From assembly GCA_036405135.1 (NCBI GenBank), contig DASWYF010000043.1, positions 1-37,355 of the forward strand: DNA of 37,355 nucleotides, written 5' to 3'. The notes beneath the pieces are model-generated. The model was not told where the DNA came from. It saw only the letters and a list, made by a program, of their open reading frames with translations, and made no database searches. The stretch comes from Verrucomicrobiia bacterium (GTDB taxonomy: Bacteria; Verrucomicrobiota; Verrucomicrobiia; Limisphaerales; JAEYXS01). Both the position numbers and the translations under genes were made by a program. Of this stretch, positions 7,485 through 15,931 are shown in pieces. Position 1 is the first letter of the stretch. Each line of letters begins with the position of its first letter.

Positions 7485-9848
7485 TTACTCGGTGACTTCA
7501 TAGACCGTGTCCGCGAGGACGAATTGGACGCGGTTGCCGAGCGCGAGCCAGGGCTTCACTTCGGGATGCTTCTGCATCAGGTCGAAGTATTCCTTGGAAG
7601 CGAATGGAAGCTGGACGCGGCGGGCTTGCGCAGATTGTTTCTGCACGAGTGCATCGGTCCACACGGGGCCATTCTGGTAGAAGGCGCGACCGCCAGCGTA
7701 ACGGTTTTGTTGGGTATAATCGGTAGAGGAGGAGGGGTTATGGATAGATTTTGCAACAGGAGCGGATACTACGCCGCTCACACGAGAACCAAGTGCAGGA
7801 GGAGCCGCAGCAGGCATGGGACTGGCTGCCATAGGTGCTTCAGCGCGGTTCTTCTCAAGAGCTTCGGCCACCACGGCTTGCCCGCGGAGCGCCTGATTCA
7901 TCCGCGCACCAGAGACGGCGAAGGAACCGGAGCGTTCTTCCTTGCTGCGACGCCAGGCATCCTTGGTCGCGTCTTGTGCCGCGACGTCCAAGCGGAAGTT
8001 GTTCTGCGTTTGCGCCGTGGCGGGAACACCGCGCTGCTTCTCATCTTCCAAGATCAAGTAAGCAGTGTAAGGCGTGACGATGCCGTAACGGCGCGCAAGG
8101 TCGGTGACTTCATCGCGCAATTCGGCATTCTCACCGCGCAAGCGGATCTCGTCCAAAAGCCAGCCGACACGACGCATCGCCCACAAGCGCGGGATGAAAT
8201 CGTGCTCGGTGCTGCTCTTCGGAAAGGTGACTTCGTGCACGATGGTCTTCTTGCTTTTGCCAGATTGGCCGGTGAGTTCGATGGCAACAGCACCGTGGCC
8301 CTTGAACTTGCCGGAGAGCACAAGTTGATCGCCATTGAAAAGATCGGGCAGTGGGTTCGGATACAATTGCGTCACGGTCACATCGCCTTTCACCTTCAGT
8401 TCCGGACTGGCGAGTACAGGATCTTTAATACGCGCGAAGAAGCCGGAGAGTTTCAATTCAAGATCCTCTTCCGGCAACACGTAGGTACTCACGGCGCGCG
8501 TCTGCTCTGTGATGCGATCGAGCAAGTGCGTGTTCACATCATGACCGACACCGAAGCAGAACACGCGCGTCTTCCGCGCCACATCGGAGGTGACGAGTTG
8601 CACGATGGTTTCCTCACGCGTCTCGCCCACGGTGGGCATGCCGTCCGTGACGAAGATGACGAAGTAAGGGCGTTCCACCGAATCCGGACGCAGCTTCAGC
8701 GCCGTCTGCAACGCCGCATGAATCGCCGTGCCACCAATGGGTTTCAAGCCTTCCACAAAGGTCTGCGCCTTCTGACGGCTCTCCCTGTTCACTTCGCGAA
8801 AACCATTGAAAAGCGGCTCGGTTTCCGTGGAAAAACGCACGATGTCGAAGCGGTCTTTATCATTCAGATTCTCCACGCAGAACTGCAACGCCTTGCGTGC
8901 TTGCTCCATTTTCTTGCCCGCCATGGAGCCGGAAGTATCCACCACGAAGAGCACATCCTTCGGCACCACTTTCGTTTTATCATCCCACTGGCCGGGCGAG
9001 AGGAAGAGCAGGAAGTGGCCTTCATCACCATCGCGTTGCGTGATCAATTGGATACCGATCTCATCCGTCTGGCGTGCGAAGAAAAATTGGAACTGTCGCG
9101 CACTGCCGGAGCTGTTCGCCTCGTAACCCAGCGTGGCCTTGCGATCACCCTCGCGCTTCACATCCACGGAATGCGTGGGCGAATAAATCGTCTTCAACGG
9201 CGTGCGCGAATCGATCTGCACCTTGATGGCGAGCGGAGTTTTCTTATCCGCTGCGTCAGGATTCAACGGCAGCGCGTATTCCACGAGACCTTGTTCCTCC
9301 TTAAGCAACTGCGTGTAGATGAGCTTCACGCGCTTCTTTTCCTGCGGCTCGATGGGAAAAATACGGACCTTGTAGAGATCGCGCCCGGCGTATTCAAGCA
9401 ACGCGGGGTCCTTCAACTTGCGCACGATCTCTTCGTAGATGGCCTTCGCCTTGTCCGCCTTCAGCAACTCGGCCTGCACAGGTTGGCCATTGATATCCAT
9501 GGTGAACTTGTCGATCTGTGCGCCTTTCGGCACGGGGAACAGAAACGTGCCCTCGATGCGGCGTCCGTTCGGATTGTAAAAAACTTGTTCAACTTCCGTG
9601 CGGGCGATCTGGTCGCGGATGGTGACATCCACCTTCTGCTGCTGCGTCTCCAAGGGCAACATCACGGGCATGCTCGGAGGTGGACGATGTGGGTGAGGAA
9701 TGGGACGCGGCGGGATTGGCGGCATGGGCTCCGGTGCGATGATGCCTTCCTTGCCCGGCTCCACCACGATGAGCCCGGCGGCATTCACCTGTTGCAAACT
9801 TCCACCCAACAACAGGCCCAAGAGCAGCGCCCAAAAAATCCGTTTCAT
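7485..9848 (-). CDS. Secreted VIT and von Willebrand A domain protein
   Basis: This 787-residue precursor starts with a signal peptide (MKRIFWALLLGLLLGGSLQQVNA) and a proline/histidine-rich spacer at residues 40-62. A VIT domain follows (about 65-190; TEVEQVFYNPNGRRIEGTFL and KAKAIYEEIVR are typical), then a vWA domain at about 297-470. Its MIDAS metal site is intact: Asp304, Ser306 and Ser308 in DTSGS, and VTDGMPT further on. The C-terminal 300 residues are less conserved, with an Ala/Met/Pro-rich stretch near residues 680-715. In the family the VIT-vWA pair mediates protein binding outside the cytoplasm. No C-terminal anchor or sortase signal is seen. It lies 51 bases downstream of the MocR regulator gene and could be co-transcribed. 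Confidence 0.9.
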   Translation of the reverse strand: MKRIFWALLLGLLLGGSLQQVNAAGLIVVEPGKEGIIAPEPMPPIPPRPIPHPHRPPPSMPVMLPLETQQQKVDVTIRDQIARTEVEQVFYNPNGRRIEGTFLFPVPKGAQIDKFTMDINGQPVQAELLKADKAKAIYEEIVRKLKDPALLEYAGRDLYKVRIFPIEPQEKKRVKLIYTQLLKEEQGLVEYALPLNPDAADKKTPLAIKVQIDSRTPLKTIYSPTHSVDVKREGDRKATLGYEANSSGSARQFQFFFARQTDEIGIQLITQRDGDEGHFLLFLSPGQWDDKTKVVPKDVLFVVDTSGSMAGKKMEQARKALQFCVENLNDKDRFDIVRFSTETEPLFNGFREVNRESRQKAQTFVEGLKPIGGTAIHAALQTALKLRPDSVERPYFVIFVTDGMPTVGETREETIVQLVTSDVARKTRVFCFGVGHDVNTHLLDRITEQTRAVSTYVLPEEDLELKLSGFFARIKDPVLASPELKVKGDVTVTQLYPNPLPDLFNGDQLVLSGKFKGHGAVAIELTGQSGKSKKTIVHEVTFPKSSTEHDFIPRLWAMRRVGWLLDEIRLRGENAELRDEVTDLARRYGIVTPYTAYLILEDEKQRGVPATAQTQNNFRLDVAAQDATKDAWRRSKEERSGSFAVSGARMNQALRGQAVVAEALEKNRAEAPMAASPMPAAAPPALGSRVSGVVSAPVAKSIHNPSSSTDYTQQNRYAGGRAFYQNGPVWTDALVQKQSAQARRVQLPFASKEYFDLMQKHPEVKPWLALGNRVQFVLADTVYEVTE

Positions 9849-9899
9849 ACCCCGTTAGACGAGGTGCTTCGGAAAATGCTCCCGGCTGATGAATGTTTT

Positions 9900-11357
9900 T
9901 TAGGAACCCGCTTCTTGCAATTGGCCGACCATCCGACCAAGCCGCAGCAAGGCATCGTCCAATGCTGGCGTCCAAGGGTTCGCGCAGTTCAGGCGGATGA
10001 AGTTGCCAAAGCGTTGGCGCGCGGAGAAAACCGGGCCAGGCGCGATACTGATCTTCTCGGCGAGGGCGCGCTCGAAAAGCTCAACGGCCTTCACCTGCGG
10101 AGGCATCTCCACCCACAGGACATGACCACCCGCAGGCCGCGTGACTTTCGTCTCCGCGGGGAAGTAGCGGCAGATGGCTTGCGTCACAAGCTGGACTTTG
10201 TGCGCGTATTCGCGACGCACCTTGCGCAGGTGATGGTTGTAACCGCCATTCGCCAAAAAATCCGCGATGGCCATCTGCGGCAGAACGGCCGTGGCGGCGG
10301 TAGTAACAATCTTGTAATAGGAAACTTGATCAATGAAACGGCCCGGAGCCGTCCAGCCCACGCGATAGCCAGGCGCGAGTGTTTTGGAGAACGCATCACA
10401 CAAGAGCACGAGGCCTTTGCGATCGTAAGATTTCGCCGTGCGCGGACGTTCTTGTGCGAAAGAGAGATCACCGTAAACGTCATCTTCGATCAGCGGGATT
10501 TCCTTTGCCGCGAGCATCTCCACCAAGCGCCGTTTATTTTCATCCGGCATACAGCTACCCAGCGGGTTGGCGTAATTCAGCACGAAGAGGCAGGCTTTCA
10601 CGGGCTGTTGCTCGAGTGCATAAGCGAGCGCATCGAGGCTCACGCCATCACGCGGATGCGTGGGGATTTCCAACGCCTTCATGCCGAGCGATTCGATCGC
10701 TTGCAAGATACCGAAGAATGTCGGCGATTCGATGGCGATAGTATCGCCGGGCTTCGCGACGGCGCGCAAACACAGATACAGGGCTTCCTGTGCGCCGCAC
10801 GTGGTGATGATGTCATCAGGCGAGAGTTCGCAACCCGTCTCCATCGCGCGTCGCGCGATCTGCACCCGCAAGGGCGTGTGCCCCGGCGGCACGTCATAGC
10901 TATTGCTCAGCTCAGGATGCATCCGCGCTGCTGCCGCCATCGTACGATTCAACTTTTCCGTGGGCAGCAATTCCGGACTCGGCAACGCTGCGCCCAATCG
11001 CACCAACGCCGGATCACGCGTGGCTTGCATCACGCGCACCATGAGCGTGCCCATCTTCACTGTGGCCGCGACGGGTTTGGGCTTCGAGATTTCCGGTTCT
11101 TTCGGCGCCTGCCAGTGACGCAAGCGCACAAAGTAACCAGATTGCGGACGCGCCTCGATGAAGCCACGGCTCTCCAGCAGACGATACGCCTGCATCACCG
11201 TGGCGATGCTCACTTGCTGCTGCTGGCTCATACGCCGCACAGACGGCACGCGCTCACCGGGCCGCAACGTGCCCTGCTCGATCAGACGGCTGATATGCTG
11301 GGAAACCTGCTCGTAGAGCTTCTCTTCCAACGGGGCAGAGGTCGCGATCAGCTTCAT
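9900..11357 (-). CDS. MocR-type transcriptional regulator (GntR helix-turn-helix plus aminotransferase domain)
   Basis: The 485-residue protein has an N-terminal GntR winged helix (residues 10-80; LRPGERVPSVRRMSQQQQVS is the recognition region). A fold-type I aminotransferase domain follows from about residue 115. The expected pyridoxal-phosphate lysine is Lys325 in SKTLAPGYR, and GAQEALYLCLRAV, NYANPLGSCMPDEN and EDDVYGDLSF are the usual cofactor-site motifs. Members such as PdxR, GabR and TauR sense amino acids, vitamins or PLP-bound ligands through this domain. The ligand here is unknown. The gene diverges from a small DUF2917 protein, and the 154-base gap carries an inverted plus direct repeat. 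It therefore probably controls that gene and itself. Confidence 0.92.
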   Translation of the reverse strand: MKLIATSAPLEEKLYEQVSQHISRLIEQGTLRPGERVPSVRRMSQQQQVSIATVMQAYRLLESRGFIEARPQSGYFVRLRHWQAPKEPEISKPKPVAATVKMGTLMVRVMQATRDPALVRLGAALPSPELLPTEKLNRTMAAAARMHPELSNSYDVPPGHTPLRVQIARRAMETGCELSPDDIITTCGAQEALYLCLRAVAKPGDTIAIESPTFFGILQAIESLGMKALEIPTHPRDGVSLDALAYALEQQPVKACLFVLNYANPLGSCMPDENKRRLVEMLAAKEIPLIEDDVYGDLSFAQERPRTAKSYDRKGLVLLCDAFSKTLAPGYRVGWTAPGRFIDQVSYYKIVTTAATAVLPQMAIADFLANGGYNHHLRKVRREYAHKVQLVTQAICRYFPAETKVTRPAGGHVLWVEMPPQVKAVELFERALAEKISIAPGPVFSARQRFGNFIRLNCANPWTPALDDALLRLGRMVGQLQEAGS

Positions 11358-11386
11358 AAACGCTATCAGGTTAGCAAAAGCAGCAC

Positions 11387-11453
11387 ACCAGAACAGTTAC
11401 ACTTCCATTCAAATTACACCAGTACAGTTTTCAAGAAACAGAACTGTACTGGT
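11387..11453. promoter_or_regulatory. Candidate MocR operator: one direct and one inverted repeat
   Basis: ACCAGTACAGTT (11418-11429) and its exact inverse AACTGTACTGGT (11442-11453) are separated by 12 bases. A third box, ACCAGAACAGTT (11387-11398), has one mismatch and lies in direct orientation 31 bases before the first, close to three helical turns. Mixed direct and inverted boxes between a regulator and its divergent target are typical for MocR dimers. Confidence 0.7.
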
Positions 11454-11511
11454 CACCTATTTCAACGGGTGCATCTGTGCGAAACCCCGCTCTGGCCTAG
11501 ACTGTTAACGT

Positions 11512-11844
11512 ATGAAAGTCAGCGGCATCAGTTGGTTCAGCGAGTTCACCCAGGAGTTGGCGAAGCTCTTACGCATGGGCAATGGCCTCATCGCGCACAC
11601 CGGCGAGCCGCGCTACACTGCCACGAAGAGCGGCCCACGCATCACTCTCGAAAAAGGCTGCCTGCATACCATCATCGCGAAGAAAGACCACGTGGAAATC
11701 ACCGTTCATTCCGGCACGTTCTGGGTGACGCAAGAGAATGACGCGAAGGATTATCTGTTGAAGACAGGTGAGAAATTGGTGTTCACGAGTTCAGGCAAAG
11801 TCATCATCGAAGCACTGCAACCCGGTGAATTCGAAATAGTTTGA
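11512..11844 (+). CDS. DUF2917 family protein
   Basis: This 110-residue cytoplasmic protein carries the family's characteristic block VHSGTFWVTQENDAKDYLLKTGEKLVF at residues 64-90. It reads as a small beta-barrel of cupin-like strands. An N-terminal helix (ISWFSEFTQELAKLLRM) precedes it. DUF2917 proteins have no established function; they often lie next to transcription regulators. Divergence from the MocR gene with shared repeats suggests it is the regulator's target. There is no signal peptide and no membrane segment. Confidence 0.82.
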   Translation: MKVSGISWFSEFTQELAKLLRMGNGLIAHTGEPRYTATKSGPRITLEKGCLHTIIAKKDHVEITVHSGTFWVTQENDAKDYLLKTGEKLVFTSSGKVIIEALQPGEFEIV

Positions 11845-11869
11845 AGTGTAGAAAACGCAAACCGCCAAG

Positions 11870-11896
11870 GTAGGGCGCGGTGTCCTCACCGCGCCG
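11870..11896 (+). repeat. GTAG-stem-TCCT palindromic repeat (family A, copy 2)
   Basis: GTAGG is followed by a perfect 9-bp stem, GGCGCGGTG (11874-11882) and CACCGCGCC (11887-11895), with the loop TCCT. It lies 26 bases after the DUF2917 stop. Confidence 0.75.
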
Positions 11897-12010
11897 CCGT
11901 GGAAGCCAAGAGTATTCGATTACCAAGAAAGTATTGGCGACTTTAGTCTTAAACTTCAGTCTTTGTCGTCATCAAACCATTGACCTAAGCACATCTTCTC
12001 CTCCGTCATC

Positions 12011-12036
12011 GGTCCGCTGAGGACAGCGGACCCTAC
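12011..12036 (-). repeat. GTAG-stem-TCCT palindromic repeat (family A, copy 3)
   Basis: On the minus strand: GTAG, then GGTCCGCTG, loop TCCT, CAGCGGACC, a perfect 9-bp stem (plus-strand 12011-12019 and 12024-12032). The stem sequence differs from copy 2 while the pairing, loop and GTAG are kept. Its TAG is the stop codon of the glucosidase gene. Confidence 0.75.
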
Positions 12037-14753
12037 CCCTTCTGCTCCGGCCACTTCTTCTGCCGATCCCGCGCGTAATCCTCGATATGCCGGATGCTCA
12101 GCGCCGTCCAGCCCGTCTGATGGCTCGCGCCTAATCCCTGCCCGGTTTCCGCATGGAAATATTCGTGGAAAAGCACCAGCTTCTTCCAGTGCGGATCCGT
12201 GTTGAAGAACGGATGCCCGTTATGACACGGCCGCTCGCCTTTCTTGTCCTTTAAGAAAAGAGACGCCAATCTCCGGTCGATTTCATCCGCCACCTGCTGC
12301 AGATTCATGCGCTCGCCTGAGCCTACCGGACACTCCACCAGCAGATCGTTCCCGTAGAAATGATAGTAGCGTTCCAACGCTTCCGTGAGCAGATAGTTCA
12401 CCGGGAACCAGATCGGCCCGCGCCAGTTCGAGTTACCGCCGAACAGCCACGAGTTCGATTCGCCCGGCAGATAATCCACACGATACTCGTCCCCATTCAC
12501 CTGCAAGATGAACGGCGAATCCGCATGAAACTTCGACATCGAGCGGATGCCGTAGTTGGACAAAAACTCCGTTTCATCCAGCAAGTAACGCAATACGCGC
12601 TCCAATTGATCGCGCGAAGGAATCGCCAGCAATCGCCGCTTCTCTCCGAAATCACACGAGGTGATGTGTCGCGAAAGACCTTTGCGATTCTCCATGAACC
12701 ACGTGAACCGTTTGTAGAAGCCTGGCAATTGCCGGATCTTCTCCTCTTCCAAAACCTCCACCGCGATCAACGGCAGCAAGCCAACGAGCGACCTCGTCTT
12801 CAGCGGAATCACCGAGTGGTCCGTATGAATGCGGTCGTAATAAAACCCATCCTCATCATCCCACAATCCGCTGCCGCCCAGCGTGTTCATGGAATCCGCG
12901 ATCTGCACAAAGTGCTCGAAGAACTTCGACGCCATGTCCGAGTAAGCGGGCCGGATTTTGTCGCCATCTTTCGCCAACTCCAGCGCCATTGCGAGCATGG
13001 TGGTGCAGTAAAACGCCATCCACGCCGTGCCATCCGCCTGTTGTAACGTGCCGCCGGTGGGCAAGGGCCGCGAACGATCAAACACCCCGATGTTATCCAA
13101 GCCGAGGAAGCCGCCGGAGAACAGGTTCTTGCCCTCCGCATCCTTGCGGTTCACCCACCATGTAAAATTCAGCAGCAGTTTCTGGAACGCGCTCTCCAGG
13201 AAATTGCGGTCACGCTCACCTTCCTTCGCGGAGATCTTGTAAACGCGCCACACCGCCCACGCATGCACCGGCGGGTTCACATCACCCATCGCGAATTCAT
13301 ACGCGGGAATCTGCCCGTTCGGATGCATGTACCATTCACGCAAGAGCAGCAGCAACTGGCCCTTAGCGAACTCGGGATCCACTTTCGCGAACGGCACCAT
13401 GTGAAACGCCAAGTCCCACGCCGCGAACCACGGATACTCCCACTTGTCCGGCATGGAGAGCACGTCGCGGCTGTAGAGATGCGACCAATCATGATTGCGC
13501 CCGAGCAAGCGGCTCTCCGGCGGCTTCGCCACATCCGCATCGCCCGTCAGCCAGTCCTCGATCACGTAGTGATAGAACTGCTTCGTCCACAAGAGCCCCG
13601 CATACGCCTGGCGCACCACACTGCACTCGCTCTCGTTCAGATGCACTTCCTGGATGGACTTGTAAAATTCATCCGCCTCAGTGACACGCGCCTGAAACGT
13701 CTCCGTGAATGCCGCACCAAATGTCTGCTTCGGAGTTTCCTCTTCCGCATACAGGCGCAAACGGATCATGCGCGAACCGCCCGCTTCGATCTCGAATTGA
13801 AAATGCGGCGCGGCTTTCGTGCCTCGCAGTTTGGGATTCACCGCATCCTTCTTGCCGCTGATGACGTAATCGTGGAACGCATCCTTCACATACTTGGATG
13901 CATTGGGCGTGTTGAAAAGCTTCGTAAAATTCGTCTCGTTATCCGTGAAGAGAAACGGCGCTTTCTGCCCATCCGCCGCGGGTTCCACTTCCAGATAATA
14001 GCGGTGCAGCGATTCGTGATGCAGCGCGAGCTTATGCGGCGTGACCTGCTCGATGCGTGGCCGCATGGAGCAGCCTTCATGCGTGCAACCCCATACCCAA
14101 GTGTTGCGATACCACAATGTCGGTAGCACATGGATCGGCGCTTTCACCGGCCCGCGATTATGCACCGTGATCTGGATCAAGATGTCGTTCGGCCCGCCTT
14201 TCGCGTATTCCGCGAACACATCAAAATAGCGGCTCTCATTGAAGACACCCGTGTCTTCCAACTCATACTCCGGCGCCTCCTTGCCGCGGATTTGATTTTC
14301 CTCCACCAGCTTAGCGTAGGGATATTCCGCCTGCGGATACTTGTAGAGCGCCTTGAGATAGGAATGCGTGGGCGTGGAATCGAGGTAGAAGTAAACTTCC
14401 TTCACATCCTCACCGTGATTGCCCTGCGGACCAGTGAGGCCGAAGAGACGCTCTTTCAGGATCGGGTCTTTCCCATTCCACAACGCGAGCGCGAAGCACA
14501 AACGCCCTTCGCGATCCGTGATGCCCATGAGGCCATCTTCACCCCAACGATATGCCCGACTGCGTGCATGGTCATGAGGAAAATAATCCCAGCATGTGCC
14601 GTAGGGAGAATAATCTTCGCGCACCGTAGCCCACTGACGCTCGGAGAGATAGGGGCCCCAACGCTTCCAGTTGTGCGACCGCTTTGCATCTTCTTGCAAC
14701 CGCTGCCACTCAGCCCCGCTGCCCCGCTGGTTGATTTTAGTATCGCCCGACAT
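12033..14753 (-). CDS. Large GH63-type glucosidase (MGH1-like glycoside hydrolase)
   Basis: The 906-residue protein has no signal peptide and should be cytoplasmic. Residues about 20-390 form the beta-rich N-terminal region of GH63 proteins (SPYGTCWDYFPHDHARSRAY, GITDREGRLCFALALWN). The (alpha/alpha)6 catalytic barrel follows. Candidate acid Asp lies in YPWFAAWDLAFHM and candidate base Glu in HEYFHAETGQGLGASHQTGW; NWRGPIWFPVNYLL is a hallmark stretch. Known GH63 enzymes hydrolyse alpha-glucosides, including N-glycan glucosidase I, YgjK, and mannosyl- or glucosyl-glycerate hydrolases. This long bacterial subgroup is poorly characterised. It is downstream of two D-2-hydroxyacid dehydrogenases on the same strand, but about 200 bases with a hairpin repeat intervene. 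Its stop codon lies in a palindromic repeat. Confidence 0.85.
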   Translation of the reverse strand: MSGDTKINQRGSGAEWQRLQEDAKRSHNWKRWGPYLSERQWATVREDYSPYGTCWDYFPHDHARSRAYRWGEDGLMGITDREGRLCFALALWNGKDPILKERLFGLTGPQGNHGEDVKEVYFYLDSTPTHSYLKALYKYPQAEYPYAKLVEENQIRGKEAPEYELEDTGVFNESRYFDVFAEYAKGGPNDILIQITVHNRGPVKAPIHVLPTLWYRNTWVWGCTHEGCSMRPRIEQVTPHKLALHHESLHRYYLEVEPAADGQKAPFLFTDNETNFTKLFNTPNASKYVKDAFHDYVISGKKDAVNPKLRGTKAAPHFQFEIEAGGSRMIRLRLYAEEETPKQTFGAAFTETFQARVTEADEFYKSIQEVHLNESECSVVRQAYAGLLWTKQFYHYVIEDWLTGDADVAKPPESRLLGRNHDWSHLYSRDVLSMPDKWEYPWFAAWDLAFHMVPFAKVDPEFAKGQLLLLLREWYMHPNGQIPAYEFAMGDVNPPVHAWAVWRVYKISAKEGERDRNFLESAFQKLLLNFTWWVNRKDAEGKNLFSGGFLGLDNIGVFDRSRPLPTGGTLQQADGTAWMAFYCTTMLAMALELAKDGDKIRPAYSDMASKFFEHFVQIADSMNTLGGSGLWDDEDGFYYDRIHTDHSVIPLKTRSLVGLLPLIAVEVLEEEKIRQLPGFYKRFTWFMENRKGLSRHITSCDFGEKRRLLAIPSRDQLERVLRYLLDETEFLSNYGIRSMSKFHADSPFILQVNGDEYRVDYLPGESNSWLFGGNSNWRGPIWFPVNYLLTEALERYYHFYGNDLLVECPVGSGERMNLQQVADEIDRRLASLFLKDKKGERPCHNGHPFFNTDPHWKKLVLFHEYFHAETGQGLGASHQTGWTALSIRHIEDYARDRQKKWPEQKG

Positions 14754-14838
14754 TCCGCACGCAGACTAAGCAGGAATTGCCCGCCTGAAAAGACACATCG
14801 TCATGCTTAATCCTGAGAAATACTCATGGATGAAGAGA

Positions 14839-14955
14839 AATGACCAATGACGAAATCCGAATGAGCAAGGAATGAGTGAATGACAAATGACCAAACAATT
14901 ACCATTGGTCATTGCTCATTCCTTCGTCATTAGTGCTTGGGCATTCGTCATTGAT
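14839..14955. repeat. AATGACCAATGACGAAATCC palindromic repeat (family C, copy 1)
   Basis: The left arm, with repeated AATGACxAATGA units, pairs imperfectly with a right arm of TCATTGGTCATT/TTCGTCATT units across a short centre near 14895-14903. Two further copies flank other genes at 16988 and 33282. It sits between the glucosidase start and the dehydrogenase stop. Confidence 0.75.
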
Positions 14956-14956
14956 C

Positions 14957-15919
14957 CTAAACCTTCCAGTTCACCACATTCACCGGGTTACCATCCAGAA
15001 ACGCCTTCACATTGTTCACCGCGATGTCCATGAGGCGCGTCCGCGCCGCCTTCGTCGCCCACGCGATGTGCGGTGTGACTAGACAGTTCTTCGCCGTCAG
15101 CAGCGGATTACCATTCTTCGGTGGCTCAATGCTCAGCACGTCCAGACCTGCACCCGCGATCTTCCCTTCATTGAGCGCATCTGCGAGAGCCGCTTCATCA
15201 ATCAGCGGTCCACGACCCGTGTTCAACACAAACGCCGAGGGCTTCATCCGAGAGAGCCGTTCCTTGTTGATCAGATGCTTCGTCTCGGGCGTGAGCGGGC
15301 AGTGCAAGCTGATGACATCGCTGATGTGGAAAATCGCCTCCAGACTCACGAATTGCACCCCGTTTTCTTCCGTGCCCGTGCGACTGCGTGAATACGCCAC
15401 CACCTTCATGCCGAAGCTCTGAGCGATCTTCGCCACCATCTGCCCGATGCGACCGTAGCCAATGATACCGAAAGTCTGCCCGGCAATCTCGATAAGTGGT
15501 TTGTCCCAGTAACAGAAATCCGCGCTGCTCTGCCAACGGCCTTCACGCGTGGTCTGCGCATGATGGCCGACATGAAACGTCAGTTCCATCAGGAGCGCGA
15601 AGGTCAGTTGCGCGACTGAGGGTGTGCTGTAATCCGGGATATTCGCCACACGGATGCGCCGCTCATACGCGCTCTCCACATCCACGATATTGTAGCCCGT
15701 GGCCAGCACGCCGATGTATTTGAGGTCTGGCAGTTGCTGAATGGCTTCATGGCTGATAGGGGTCTTATTTGTGAGGACGATCGGTGCACCTTTCGCCCGC
15801 TCCACCACTTGCTCGACTGGCGTGCGTTCATACACCGTCACCTCGCCCAAAGCCATGAGCCCGGCCCAAGAAAGATCCCCCGGATTCAGCGTATATCCAT
15901 CTAGCACTACGATGTTCAT
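14957..15919 (-). CDS. D-2-hydroxyacid dehydrogenase (glycerate/hydroxypyruvate type)
   Basis: The 320-residue protein has the complete signature of the NAD-dependent D-2-hydroxyacid family. A GYGRIG dinucleotide loop follows the TFGII strand. The catalytic residues are Arg in NTGRG, Glu in LSIEPP and His in TPHIAWA. The substrate end (residues 1-100) includes LATGYNIVDV, which is common in glycerate dehydrogenase and hydroxypyruvate reductase relatives. The reaction interconverts a 2-keto acid and a D-2-hydroxyacid with NAD(P)H in the cytoplasm; the exact substrate is not determined by sequence. It starts 12 bases after a paralogous gene ends, so the two are probably co-translated from one message. 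Confidence 0.9.
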   Translation of the reverse strand: MNIVVLDGYTLNPGDLSWAGLMALGEVTVYERTPVEQVVERAKGAPIVLTNKTPISHEAIQQLPDLKYIGVLATGYNIVDVESAYERRIRVANIPDYSTPSVAQLTFALLMELTFHVGHHAQTTREGRWQSSADFCYWDKPLIEIAGQTFGIIGYGRIGQMVAKIAQSFGMKVVAYSRSRTGTEENGVQFVSLEAIFHISDVISLHCPLTPETKHLINKERLSRMKPSAFVLNTGRGPLIDEAALADALNEGKIAGAGLDVLSIEPPKNGNPLLTAKNCLVTPHIAWATKAARTRLMDIAVNNVKAFLDGNPVNVVNWKV

Positions 15920-15931
15920 AACAAATCCACC

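Noticed and set aside
7524..11741. A 1405-codon open frame on the plus strand.
   Set aside because: It lies antisense to the VIT-vWA and MocR genes and their gap. Its translation is His/Arg/Leu-rich without domains, a normal by-product of GC-rich codon use opposite real genes.
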